Of a DNA stretch of 64,000 bases, positions 34,564 to 43,031 are shown in pieces. The stretch's first letter is position 1, and each line of letters starts with the position of its first letter. Origin of the DNA: an uncultured bacterium (GTDB lineage Bacteria > Bacillota > Clostridia > Lachnospirales > Lachnospiraceae); NCBI GenBank assembly GCA_905215155.1, contig CAJMPJ010000010.1, forward strand, positions 1 through 64,000. Reading direction: 5' to 3'. Made by a program: the position numbers and the translations under genes. Below the pieces are notes generated by a model, which was given only the letters and a program-made list of their open reading frames with translations, was not told where the DNA came from and searched no databases.

Positions 34564-35079
34564 ATGAAACAGGCATTGGGATTGGTTGAGATCCAGGGAT
34601 TATCAACGGCAGTACTGGTAGCGGATACTATGGTGAAAGCGGCAAATGTCAGCATTCTTGAGATTGAAAACTCCAAAGGCCAGGGCTATATGACCATTAA
34701 AGTTGCTGGAGATGTGGGTGCCGTCAATGCGGCTGTCAGCGCAGGCAGGCAGACAGGATTGGAAAACCAGAAACTGGTGTCCTGGAACGTGATTGCCCGG
34801 CCCGCAGATTCCGTAGAACAGGTCTTTGGAGCTGCGAAACAAGCAAAGACAGAGCAGGAAGCAGAAGCAGCAGCTGAAGTAGAAGAAATTGTTCAAGAAG
34901 AAGAAACAATTAAAAAAGAAGATACATTAAATCCAGAAGAAACAATTCAAGCGGAAGAAGTAAAAGAGTCGGAACAAGCAGCACCTGCACAAATTGCGGA
35001 AGAAGTCCGGGAAACAAAAGAACCGGCACCTGCCAGTGCTTCTGCAAAAAGAACCGGCAGCCGTAAAAATAGAAGTTGA
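34564..35079 (+). CDS. BMC-H shell protein with long acidic C-terminal extension
   Basis: A 171-residue protein. Residues 1-90 are a BMC-H domain (ALGLVEIQGLSTAVLVADTM, pore region NSKGQGYMTIKVAGDVGAVNAA). The remaining 80 are a low-complexity Glu/Ala/Thr-rich segment ending in a basic KRTGSRKNRS tail. Its pore lacks the GSG of the other two copies. Extended BMC-H proteins such as PduK carry different, often Fe-S, extensions. This acidic-then-basic tail looks disordered and could interact with cargo or cytoplasmic partners. It starts four bases after the PduM-like gene. Confidence 0.88.
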   Translation: MKQALGLVEIQGLSTAVLVADTMVKAANVSILEIENSKGQGYMTIKVAGDVGAVNAAVSAGRQTGLENQKLVSWNVIARPADSVEQVFGAAKQAKTEQEAEAAAEVEEIVQEEETIKKEDTLNPEETIQAEEVKESEQAAPAQIAEEVRETKEPAPASASAKRTGSRKNRS

Positions 35080-35124
35080 CCGCAGGCATCAAGCGGCTTG
35101 TGACAGGAAAGGAAAGGGAACAGA

Positions 35125-35388
35125 ATGAGGCTGGCAAAGATTACCGGTACGGTTGTAGCGACCAGAAAGGATGAGACCCTGACGGGCTACAAACTGATGA
35201 TCGTCCGCAGGATCGACGTCCACGGGAATTTCATAGATTCGGAAGAAGTGGCGGTAGATTATGTGGGGGCAGGAGTCGGTGAGACGGTCCTTATCGGCCA
35301 GGGCTCTTCTGTCCGTGTAGATAAGAAGAAGCGGGAGGCCGTCATTGACATGGCGATCATCGGAATTGTTGATACCGTTGTAGGTTAA
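35125..35388 (+). CDS. BMC-P pentameric vertex protein (EutN/CcmL family)
   Basis: An 87-residue EutN/CcmL/PduN-type protein that forms pentamers closing the vertices of the shell. Conserved parts are MRLAKITGTVVATRKDETLTGYKLMIV at the start, then the DYVGAGVGETVLIGQGSSVR core near residue 47 and AIIGIVDTVVG at the end. It is the only vertex gene in the locus. RBS GGAAAGGGAACAG precedes the ATG. Confidence 0.94.
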   Translation: MRLAKITGTVVATRKDETLTGYKLMIVRRIDVHGNFIDSEEVAVDYVGAGVGETVLIGQGSSVRVDKKKREAVIDMAIIGIVDTVVG

Positions 35389-35434
35389 AAACGTTCTCCT
35401 TATCAGCTTAACAGGAAAGGAGGTAAGAATTAGT

Positions 35435-36748
35435 ATGATTAGCAGCATTTACTCCAGTGTAACGGAGGCAGTAGCAGCCGCAAAGACCGCATCCGTAAGA
35501 TATGCGGAGTTGAGTCTGAATGAGCGGCGGCAGGTGATAGAAGCAGTAAAGACGGCTCTCCGCCCCATTGCAGGAGAACTGGCGGCACTGACGGTGGCAG
35601 AGACGTGTATGGGCAATGAAACCGATAAGACCGAAAAGATCCGTCTTGCCATAGAGAAAACTCCAGGAGTGGAAGACCTGATTACAGAGGTCAATACAGG
35701 AGATCACGGCATGACCCTTTATGAGCTTGCTCCTGCAGGGGTCGTCTGTGCAGTCCAGCCCTCCACCAATCCATGTGCCACACTCATAAACAACACCATT
35801 GGAATGCTTGCGGCAGGAAACAGTGTGGTCCATTGTCCTCACCCCAGAGCACTTCGGGTCTCCCAGCTGGTGACGGCAGTGATCAGCAATGCGGTTATGG
35901 ATACGTGTAACATACCGGATCTTGTGGTAACACTCCATGAAAGTCTTATGGGATATACCAAAGAGCTCATGAGTCATCCCGATGTAGATCTGGTGGTCTG
36001 CACAGGAGGCGCCGACGCCCTTCATCAGGCGATGAATTCGGGAAAAAGGGTGATCGGAGCAGGACCGGCAAACCCGGTTGCCATTGTAGATGAAACCGCA
36101 GATATGAAGCAGGCGGCCTATGATATCGTTCGGGGAGCAGCCTTTGACCACAATTTAATGTGCACTTCCGAAAAAGCCATTGTGGTAACAGAACCAGCAG
36201 CCGACGCTTTGATCTATCAGCTTTTGAAAAATGGGGTCTATTATGTGAAAAATGAAGAAGAAATTGAAAAGCTTCTTCGTGCTGTCATCACAGAAGACCG
36301 GGTGGTCAATAAAAAACTGGAAGGAAAAAGTGCAGATAAAATCCTTGCCAGCGCAGGAATTTCCTGTTCTTCTCCTGTAAAGCTGATCGTGGTGGAAACG
36401 AAAAAGACCCACCCCTTTGCCACTCTTGAACTTCTCATGCCCCTTGTACCTCTTATCAAGGCAGCGGATTTTTTGCAGGCATTGGAGACAGCCTTTGAGC
36501 TGGAACAAGGGTTTAAGCATACGGCAACCATTCATTCCCAGTGCATCGAACACTTAAACCGTGCGGCGCAGAAGATGCAGACCTCAGTATTTGTAAAAAA
36601 CGGCCCGTCTCTCCTTGGCGTCGGGTTTGACCTTGAGGGGCATGCCAGCTTTACCGTAGCAACGGCAACGGGAGAGGGAACTGCCACTGCAAGGCACTTC
36701 ACCAGGAGGAGAAGGTGTACGCTGACAGACGGCTTCTCCCTCCGTTAA
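35435..36748 (+). CDS. CoA-acylating aldehyde dehydrogenase, short paralogue
   Basis: A 437-residue member of the PduP/EutE family. The catalytic Cys lies in FDHNLMCTSEK near residue 242. The cofactor region PSTNPCATLINNT near residue 108 and the C-terminal GEGTATARHFTRRRRCTLTDGFSLR are typical. Compared with the paralogue at 39004 it lacks the N-terminal helix of about 40 residues that usually targets the enzyme into microcompartments. It converts aldehyde plus CoA and NAD+ to acyl-CoA, or the reverse. Lack of targeting may mean a cytoplasmic role or entry through a partner. Confidence 0.88.
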   Translation: MISSIYSSVTEAVAAAKTASVRYAELSLNERRQVIEAVKTALRPIAGELAALTVAETCMGNETDKTEKIRLAIEKTPGVEDLITEVNTGDHGMTLYELAPAGVVCAVQPSTNPCATLINNTIGMLAAGNSVVHCPHPRALRVSQLVTAVISNAVMDTCNIPDLVVTLHESLMGYTKELMSHPDVDLVVCTGGADALHQAMNSGKRVIGAGPANPVAIVDETADMKQAAYDIVRGAAFDHNLMCTSEKAIVVTEPAADALIYQLLKNGVYYVKNEEEIEKLLRAVITEDRVVNKKLEGKSADKILASAGISCSSPVKLIVVETKKTHPFATLELLMPLVPLIKAADFLQALETAFELEQGFKHTATIHSQCIEHLNRAAQKMQTSVFVKNGPSLLGVGFDLEGHASFTVATATGEGTATARHFTRRRRCTLTDGFSLR

Positions 36749-36767
36749 TCATTGAGAAAGCAGGTTG

Positions 36768-37958
36768 ATGAAAATGTTGGAAGGGTGCCAATCAAGAACC
36801 TATTTGGTAACCTCGGAATCAGTAACCAGAGGGCATCCCGATAAAGTCTGCGATCAGATTGCGGACGGGATTCTGGATGCCTATCTGAACGAGGACCCTG
36901 CTTCCAGGGTGGCGGTAGAGGTTATGGCTTCTACGGATACTCTGATGGTGGCAGGAGAAGTCACCTCCACTGCCCGGATTGATGTGGTAAAAAAAGCAAG
37001 AGAAATCATCCGGGAGATCGGGTATGTGGAACATGGCAAAGGCTTTGATGCAGATACCTGCATGATCTTTACCAATATTCACAGCCAGTCGCCGGATATT
37101 TCCCAGGGAGTGACCAAGAAGACCGACGGGAAGAAGGAAGTGCTTGGCGGAGGAGACCAGGGAGTTATGTACGGCTATGCGGTCGATGAGACCGAAAGCC
37201 TGATGCCTTTGCCCTGTTATCTGGCAAACCGTCTGGCAGAACGGCTGGACTGCGTCAGAATCACTCAGGGAGCCTCTTTTTTATATCCCGACGGAAAGAC
37301 TCAGGTCACGGTGCGCTACAACCAGGCAGGGGAACCCATAGGAATCCACAGCATCGTTGTATCTGCCCAGCACAGCGAAAAGGTGTCCCGGGAAGTCCTG
37401 GAGGCATTTATCCGGTGTACGGTCATTGAGCCGGTGATTGATCCTGCCCTTCTCACACCGGAGACGAGGATTCATATCAATCCCACCGGACGGTTTGTGA
37501 TCGGCGGTCCGGCAGGAGATACGGGGGTCACCGGAAGAAAGATCATGGTGGACACCTATGGGACCGTCGGAAAGCATGGAGGCGGAGCCTTTTCCGGGAA
37601 GGACCCCACGAAGGTGGACCGTTCCGCTGCCTATATGGCCCGCTATGTGGCAAAGAACATTGTAGCAGCAGGCTTGGCAAAAAGGTGTGAAGTAGCGTTT
37701 GCCTATGTCATCGGCGGAGTGGAGCCGGAGGCGGTCACGGTCAATACCTTCGGAACAGGAACCATTGGAGACGGCCAGATTGAAGCCTTGATAAAAAATG
37801 TATTTTCTTTTGGAGTTTCCGAGTGCATTACCCAATTGAAACTGAGACGGCCTCAATATTTAAAGACGGCCGCATACGGGCATTTCGGAAGAACAGACCA
37901 GGGATTTGGCTGGGAAGAGACCGATAAGGCATGGATACTAAAACAGTTGGCCTTTTAA
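36768..37958 (+). CDS. metK: S-adenosylmethionine synthetase inside the microcompartment operon
   Basis: About 396 residues, normal family length. Motifs include VTRGHPDKVCDQIADGILDA near residue 19, GGGDQGVMYGYA near 125, and the P-loop-like GGGAFSGKDPTKVDRSAAYMAR near 263. It makes S-adenosylmethionine from methionine and ATP, the cofactor consumed by the activase upstream. It lies between a dehydrogenase and a shell gene on the same strand with short gaps, so it is probably part of the operon. ATG 36768 is used; TTG 36765 and ATG 36774 are alternatives. It may be a second copy beside a housekeeping gene elsewhere. Confidence 0.93.
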   Translation: MKMLEGCQSRTYLVTSESVTRGHPDKVCDQIADGILDAYLNEDPASRVAVEVMASTDTLMVAGEVTSTARIDVVKKAREIIREIGYVEHGKGFDADTCMIFTNIHSQSPDISQGVTKKTDGKKEVLGGGDQGVMYGYAVDETESLMPLPCYLANRLAERLDCVRITQGASFLYPDGKTQVTVRYNQAGEPIGIHSIVVSAQHSEKVSREVLEAFIRCTVIEPVIDPALLTPETRIHINPTGRFVIGGPAGDTGVTGRKIMVDTYGTVGKHGGGAFSGKDPTKVDRSAAYMARYVAKNIVAAGLAKRCEVAFAYVIGGVEPEAVTVNTFGTGTIGDGQIEALIKNVFSFGVSECITQLKLRRPQYLKTAAYGHFGRTDQGFGWEETDKAWILKQLAF

Positions 37959-38000
37959 TATATTATGATAATCAGAACAAAAAATCAGGAGGAAAAACAA

Positions 38001-38276
38001 ATGTCAAATGAAGCATTAGGAATGGTGGAAACAAAAGGTCTGGTAGGTGCGATTGAAGCCGCAGACGCAATGACAAAAGCAGCAAATGTAACCATGATAG
38101 GATACGAAAAGATCGGTTCCGGTCTTGTAACGGTTATGGTACGCGGAGATGTGGGCGCTGTAAAAGCATCCGTAGACGCAGGAGCAGCCGCAGCCGCAAA
38201 TGTAGGGGAAGTGGTATCCCAGCATGTCATTCCAAGACCTCATACCGATGTGGAGAAGATTCTGCCCAAATTATAA
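38001..38276 (+). CDS. pduA: BMC-H shell protein (PduA-like), second copy
   Basis: A 91-residue shell protein that starts after CAGGAGGAAAAACAA and differs from the copy at 33492 at only a few positions (for example [26 protein letters not shown]). The GSG pore is identical. It lies between metK and pduL. Two near-identical facet proteins suggest recent duplication or gene conversion, and probably mixed hexamers. Confidence 0.95.
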   Translation: MSNEALGMVETKGLVGAIEAADAMTKAANVTMIGYEKIGSGLVTVMVRGDVGAVKASVDAGAAAAANVGEVVSQHVIPRPHTDVEKILPKL

Positions 38277-38316
38277 ACTGTCAGGGAAATAACACGTTCA
38301 AAAGGAAAAGGGAATC

Positions 38317-38997
38317 ATGGATAAAGAAGAATTAATCAAGCTTGTTACCAAGCGGGTGATCGAGAAAATCAAAGATTATGATGCATATAAAGTTCCCATT
38401 GGGGTATCGAACCGGCATGTCCATGTATCCAGACAGGATTTAGACATACTTTATGGAAAAGGCTACGAACTGACAAAAAAAGCTGATTTAAAACAGCCGG
38501 GACAGTTTGCAAGCAATGAGACAGTAACCATACGAGGCCCTAAGGGAGAATTTGAACGGGTACGGATTCTTGGACCAGTGAGAAAACAAAGTCAGGTGGA
38601 AGTTTCAAAAACCGACAGTTTTCGTCTTGGAATCCGTCCTCTCATAAAGGAATCCGGAGATTTAGAAGGAACTCCCGGACTGGAATTAATCGGTCCGGAA
38701 GGTACAGTTTCTCTTTCCAGTGGTGCCATTGTTGCATTACGCCATATACATATGACGCCCGGGCAGGCACTTGCCATGGGTCTGAAAGACAAAGATATGG
38801 TAGAGGTGGAGGTATTTGGTGAGAGACGCGGTGTATTTGGAGATGTTCTGGTCCGGGTATCGGACCAGTTCGCTCTGGAAATGCATGTAGACGTTGATGA
38901 GGCCAATGCCTTCTCATTAAGCAATGGGGACCACGTAGTCATCAGAAAGAGCAGTAAGGATTGCCAAAGCAGATTCACAATAAGGGAAAGAAGGTAG
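38317..38997 (+). CDS. pduL: PduL-type phosphate propanoyltransferase
   Basis: A 226-residue PduL-family phosphotransacylase that converts acyl-CoA and phosphate to acyl phosphate and CoA, recycling CoA inside the microcompartment. Zinc-binding His residues are visible in GVSNRHVHVS near residue 27, RHIHMTPGQA near 138 and MHVDVDEANAF near 188. The first 20 residues (KEELIKLVTKRVIEKIKDYD) form an amphipathic encapsulation helix. The product acyl phosphate would be used by acetate/propionate kinase, encoded at 26200. Confidence 0.95.
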   Translation: MDKEELIKLVTKRVIEKIKDYDAYKVPIGVSNRHVHVSRQDLDILYGKGYELTKKADLKQPGQFASNETVTIRGPKGEFERVRILGPVRKQSQVEVSKTDSFRLGIRPLIKESGDLEGTPGLELIGPEGTVSLSSGAIVALRHIHMTPGQALAMGLKDKDMVEVEVFGERRGVFGDVLVRVSDQFALEMHVDVDEANAFSLSNGDHVVIRKSSKDCQSRFTIRERR

Positions 38998-39003
38998 AGA
39001 CAC

Positions 39004-40419
39004 TTGGATATGGATTTAAAAGCAATTGAGCAAATGGTAGAACAGGTTTTACGGGAGATTCAGTCAGAACAGCTTATCAGTACAGGAGAGCAGAAGGCAG
39101 AGACATACGGTCTGTTTTCAACCATGGATGAAGCCATCGAAGCTTCGGAAAAGGCACAGAAAAAGCTGTTGTTTACCAGTATGGCTGACCGCCAGAAATA
39201 TGTGGATGTCATCCGGAAAACCGTATTGAACAAAGAAAATTTAGAGCTGATTTCCAGAATGGCAGTAGAAGAGACGGAAATAGGCCATTATGAACATAAA
39301 CTGATTAAAAACCGCCTGGCTGCGGAAAAGACTCCAGGAACCGAGGATCTGGTTTCAGAAGCAGTAACAGGCGACAATGGGCTTACTTTAATCGAATATT
39401 GTCCCTTTGGTGTCATTGGTGCCATCACACCTACCACCAATCCAACAGAGACCATCATCAATAACTCCATTTCCATGATCGCCGGAGGTAATACCGTGAT
39501 ATTCAGCCCTCATCCAAGAGCGAAGAAGGTATCCACACTTCTGGTAAAGATGCTGAATAAAGCCTTGAAGGAAGCCGGTGCTCCCTCCGATTTGATTTCC
39601 ATGGTGGAAGAACCTTCTCTGGAGAATACGGAAAAGATGATAAGCAATCCCAAAGTCCGCCTTCTGGTTGCTACCGGAGGTCCCTCCATCGTAAAAAAAG
39701 TTCTCTCCTCCGGAAAGAAAGCCATCGGAGCAGGTGCTGGAAATCCGCCGGTCGTTGTGGATGAAACGGCAGATATTAAGAAAGCGGCAAAGGACATCAT
39801 TGATGGCTGCAGCTTTGATAACAATGTTCCCTGTATCGCAGAAAAGGAAGTATTTGCAGTGGATACCATCTGCGATCACCTGATTCAGTATATGAAAGAA
39901 AACGGAGCTTATCTCCTTACAGACAAACAGCAGATCGAGGAACTGAAAGCTCTGGTGACCACAGAAAAGGGCGGACCCAAGACTTCCTTTGTAGGAAAGA
40001 GCGCAGGCTACATCATGGAAAAGCTGGGGGTAAAAGTACCAGATTCCATTCGTGCCATTATTATGGAAGTACCGAAGGACGATCTGTTCGTTCAGGAAGA
40101 AATGATGATGCCTATCCTCCCCATCGTTCGTGTCGCTGATGTGGATACTGCAATTGAATATGCCCTAGAAGCGGAACATGGAAACCGCCATACCGCAATT
40201 ATGCACTCCCAGAATGTAGAGAAATTAAGCAAGATGGCGAAAATCCTGGAGACCACCATTTTTGTAAAGAATGCCCCTTCCTATGCAGGAATCGGAGCAG
40301 GCGGAGAAGGCCATACGACCTTTACCATTGCAGGACCCACCGGAGAAGGACTTACTTCTGCAAGATCCTTCTGCAGGAAACGCAAATGCGTTCTCTCCGA
40401 TGCATTCAGCATCCGATAA
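39004..40419 (+). CDS. pduP: CoA-acylating propionaldehyde/aldehyde dehydrogenase with encapsulation helix
   Basis: A 471-residue PduP-type enzyme (aldehyde, CoA and NAD+ to acyl-CoA and NADH). The N-terminal helix LKAIEQMVEQVLREIQSEQ is a classical encapsulation peptide. The cofactor motif PTTNPTETIINNS lies near residue 140 and the catalytic Cys in FDNNVPCIAEKEV near 278. TTG 39004 follows the preceding AAGG at good spacing; ATG 39010 is the alternative. It should work with the iron alcohol dehydrogenase just downstream, which regenerates NAD+. Confidence 0.93.
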   Translation: MDMDLKAIEQMVEQVLREIQSEQLISTGEQKAETYGLFSTMDEAIEASEKAQKKLLFTSMADRQKYVDVIRKTVLNKENLELISRMAVEETEIGHYEHKLIKNRLAAEKTPGTEDLVSEAVTGDNGLTLIEYCPFGVIGAITPTTNPTETIINNSISMIAGGNTVIFSPHPRAKKVSTLLVKMLNKALKEAGAPSDLISMVEEPSLENTEKMISNPKVRLLVATGGPSIVKKVLSSGKKAIGAGAGNPPVVVDETADIKKAAKDIIDGCSFDNNVPCIAEKEVFAVDTICDHLIQYMKENGAYLLTDKQQIEELKALVTTEKGGPKTSFVGKSAGYIMEKLGVKVPDSIRAIIMEVPKDDLFVQEEMMMPILPIVRVADVDTAIEYALEAEHGNRHTAIMHSQNVEKLSKMAKILETTIFVKNAPSYAGIGAGGEGHTTFTIAGPTGEGLTSARSFCRKRKCVLSDAFSIR

Positions 40420-40432
40420 AGGAGAAACCCAT

Positions 40433-41575
40433 ATGTCAAATGTATACATGAAAACCAGAATACAGGAAGGGCCGCAGGCAAAGGAATATTTAAAAAGTAT
40501 AAAAAATAAGCGGATTATGATCGTCTGTGATAAATTTCTCTCAGAAAACGGGACGGTGAAATACTTAACGGATATTCTTGGTTCCTGCAATGATGTAAAG
40601 CTGTTTGACAAAGCAGTTCCTGATCCTGCCATACAAGTGGTAGGGTCAGGGCTCTGTATGATGTATCAGGTAAAACCCGATATCATCATTGGCTTTGGAG
40701 GCGGCTCTGCCATTGATACCGCAAAGGGAATCATTTATTTTTCCACGGTGAAAAAGCTGGCTCCCAAACCCCTTTTTGTGGCAGTTCCCACAACCAGCGG
40801 AACCGGATCTGAAGTTACCTCTGCCTCCGTTATAACCGATACGGAAACAAAGAGTAAGCATCTGATTTCATCCGAGGACATTCTGGCAGATGTAGCGATT
40901 TTAGACCCGGCACTGACCTTGTCGGTTCCCCAGGCGGTGACAGCCAACACAGGAATGGACGTGCTGACCCATGCGCTGGAAGCTTATGTAGCCACAGGTT
41001 CCAATGTTTTTTCCGATGCGATGGCAGAAAAGTCGGCAGAGCTTTTGATGAAATCCCTTCTGGTCTGCTACATGGATGGCAATGATCTGCGGTCCAGGAC
41101 TATGATGCAGGAGGCTTCTACATTAGCAGGAATCGCATTCCAAACGGCTGGTCTGGGTGTGAATCACAGCATTGCCCATCAGCTGGGAGGAACCTTTCAC
41201 ATTCCCCATGGTCTGGCAAATGCCATTCTATTAAATCATGTGATTGAATATAATAGCAGAGACCAGGCCATCATGAACAAGTATGCCGCACTTGCCATAA
41301 AGCTGCAGCTGGCAGAGCCAAAGGAAGATGCTAAAGTTGCCGTAAAAGCAGTAAAGGGTCTGATCACCGCCTTGATGCGTTGTATGAATATGCCCTCTTC
41401 CATAAAGGAATTGGGAATTGACCGTACAGAGTATGAAAGCCAGCTTCAAAATATGGTAGAGAATGCCCTTATGGACGCCTGCCTTGCCGCCAATCCGACA
41501 AAAATCGGAGGTCCTGATATCCGGAAGATTTTATTAACTATTTACGAAGGACAGGAATACGGCAGTCAGGAATAA
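40433..41575 (+). CDS. pduQ: iron-containing alcohol dehydrogenase (PduQ/EutG-like)
   Basis: A 380-residue class III alcohol dehydrogenase reducing the aldehyde to alcohol with NADH. The NAD motif GFGGGSAIDTAKG is near residue 85. TTSGTGSEVTSASVI follows near 120. Metal-binding His residues sit in GVNHSIAHQLGGTFHIPHG near 250. The ATG at 40433 follows AAAGGAGAAACC; a long in-frame extension upstream lies within the preceding gene and is discarded. It is the last enzyme gene of the operon and is followed by a probable terminator. Confidence 0.93.
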   Translation: MSNVYMKTRIQEGPQAKEYLKSIKNKRIMIVCDKFLSENGTVKYLTDILGSCNDVKLFDKAVPDPAIQVVGSGLCMMYQVKPDIIIGFGGGSAIDTAKGIIYFSTVKKLAPKPLFVAVPTTSGTGSEVTSASVITDTETKSKHLISSEDILADVAILDPALTLSVPQAVTANTGMDVLTHALEAYVATGSNVFSDAMAEKSAELLMKSLLVCYMDGNDLRSRTMMQEASTLAGIAFQTAGLGVNHSIAHQLGGTFHIPHGLANAILLNHVIEYNSRDQAIMNKYAALAIKLQLAEPKEDAKVAVKAVKGLITALMRCMNMPSSIKELGIDRTEYESQLQNMVENALMDACLAANPTKIGGPDIRKILLTIYEGQEYGSQE

Positions 41576-41585
41576 AAAATCATAA

Positions 41586-41622
41586 GGCCGAGCTGTTTTA
41601 TATGACAGCCCGGTCTTCTTGT
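41586..41622 (+). terminator. probable terminator of the microcompartment operon
   Basis: GGCCGAGCTGT pairs with ACAGCCCGGTC across an eight-base loop and is followed by TTCTTG. The T run is weak, so partial read-through into the regulatory genes is possible. Confidence 0.6.
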
Positions 41623-41697
41623 GTTATTCTGATATAGAAACGAATCGTTATAAGGAAAATGGCAATCATAACATAGCAGCAAAGAGAGGTTACGAAG

Positions 41698-43029
41698 ATG
41701 GAAAAATATCAGGAACTGCTCCATATAGCTGAAATGCAGTCAGATACCCCAGATGATTATTTCAGTACAGATGAAGAAGGCAATATGTCAAAGCTGGACA
41801 TTATCCACCTGTTTGGAAAGGAAAAGCTGGAAAACATACAAAAGAGTCTTTCAAAAGCCACCGGACTGGCATTCGTCACGGTGGATTTCCGAGGAGAGCC
41901 GATTACGGATGCAACCTTCTTTTCCAGCTTTTGCCAAAAGATAAGAAACAGCAAAGAAGCCATTGAACGGTGTAAATCCTCGGATGCATTCGGTTCCATA
42001 CAGGCCGCAGTCACCAAAAAAACAAACGTATACTTTTGTCCCTGCGGACTGTTGGAGATGGCCATCCCCATTATTGTCAGAGGCCATTATTTGGGAGGCT
42101 TTATCGGAGGACAGATCCAATGTCTGGACGCTCCGGAATCGGTGAGCCGCCTGGGTTCTGTTATGCGTTCCGACCAGTGTGAAGAGGTAAGGGCAGAGTG
42201 TGAGGAGCTGCGGAAGGAGATTCCAATCTATTCTTACGAAAAGTTCCTGGATATTGCCAATCTGGTTTTCCTCGTCATCAATCAGTTAAGCGAAAATGAG
42301 GTCAGCAAACATCTTCATGAGGATGTATTAAAAAAACGGATCAGGAAAGTGCAGGCAGCCAATCAGCTTCTTGTAAAGGAAATTTCAGAAAAGAACATGG
42401 AGCTGCAGGAAATGAAGATCAACTACAATCCCATTGAAACCATAGATGTTTTGACCTCACTTATGAATTTGTCCATTATGGAAGACACAGAGGGCTTTCA
42501 GGAATTTTTGGGTTCTTTTATAGAATATACCAAATATAAATATATGGAGAAAGGAACCTTTGTCCCTGTTTCCAAAGAACTGAATCAGGCAGAAACGTAC
42601 CTTCTTCTCCAGAAAAAGAAGCTGGGAGACCGGCTGGATTATTCCATTCAGGTGCCAAGGGAAATGCATATGAGAAAGATGCCTTCTGATATTGTATTGC
42701 CTTTTATTCAGGATGCCCTTTATAATGGAATTATGCAAAAAAAACAGGGGGGAAAGATTACAGTATCCGGTTCTGTCAGGAATAACAACTTAATCCTGGA
42801 GATCAGTGACAATGGTCCGGGCCTTTTAGAGGTGGAGCTGGAAGCCAAATATGAAGCCTTTCAGGACAAGCATGAAGGATATTACATCAAACTTGGGAAG
42901 GAATATGCCAGAGAGAAAATGAGAAGACTCTTTGGTGAGGAGTATAAGATCATTTCAGAAATCGACAGGAACCGAGGGGGTAAAACGATTCTGATCTGGC
43001 CCGAACATTATGAAGAAAGGACGGAGTAA
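41698..43029 (+). CDS. PocR-domain sensor kinase of the LytS type, degenerate H-box
   Basis: A 443-residue soluble sensor without membrane segments. Residues about 30-200 form a PocR ligand-binding domain (GLAFVTVDFRGEPITDATFFSSFC, with CKSSD, YFCPCGLLEMAIPIIVRGHYLGGFIGGQ), which in Pdu systems senses small diols or related molecules. A coiled-coil stretch follows, then a LytS-like kinase core. Its H-box (MKINYNPIETIDVL) lacks the expected NPHFLxN His. Its N-box reads PFIQDALYNG, with the usual E-N replaced by Q-D. The G-box DNGPGL remains. It may act without phosphotransfer. The response-regulator gene starts two bases after its stop. Confidence 0.82.
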   Translation: MEKYQELLHIAEMQSDTPDDYFSTDEEGNMSKLDIIHLFGKEKLENIQKSLSKATGLAFVTVDFRGEPITDATFFSSFCQKIRNSKEAIERCKSSDAFGSIQAAVTKKTNVYFCPCGLLEMAIPIIVRGHYLGGFIGGQIQCLDAPESVSRLGSVMRSDQCEEVRAECEELRKEIPIYSYEKFLDIANLVFLVINQLSENEVSKHLHEDVLKKRIRKVQAANQLLVKEISEKNMELQEMKINYNPIETIDVLTSLMNLSIMEDTEGFQEFLGSFIEYTKYKYMEKGTFVPVSKELNQAETYLLLQKKKLGDRLDYSIQVPREMHMRKMPSDIVLPFIQDALYNGIMQKKQGGKITVSGSVRNNNLILEISDNGPGLLEVELEAKYEAFQDKHEGYYIKLGKEYAREKMRRLFGEEYKIISEIDRNRGGKTILIWPEHYEERTE

Positions 43030-43031
43030 CC

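Noticed and set aside
36749-36767. SAM riboswitch before metK
   Set aside because: The gap is under 20 bases and inside an operon; no aptamer can fit.
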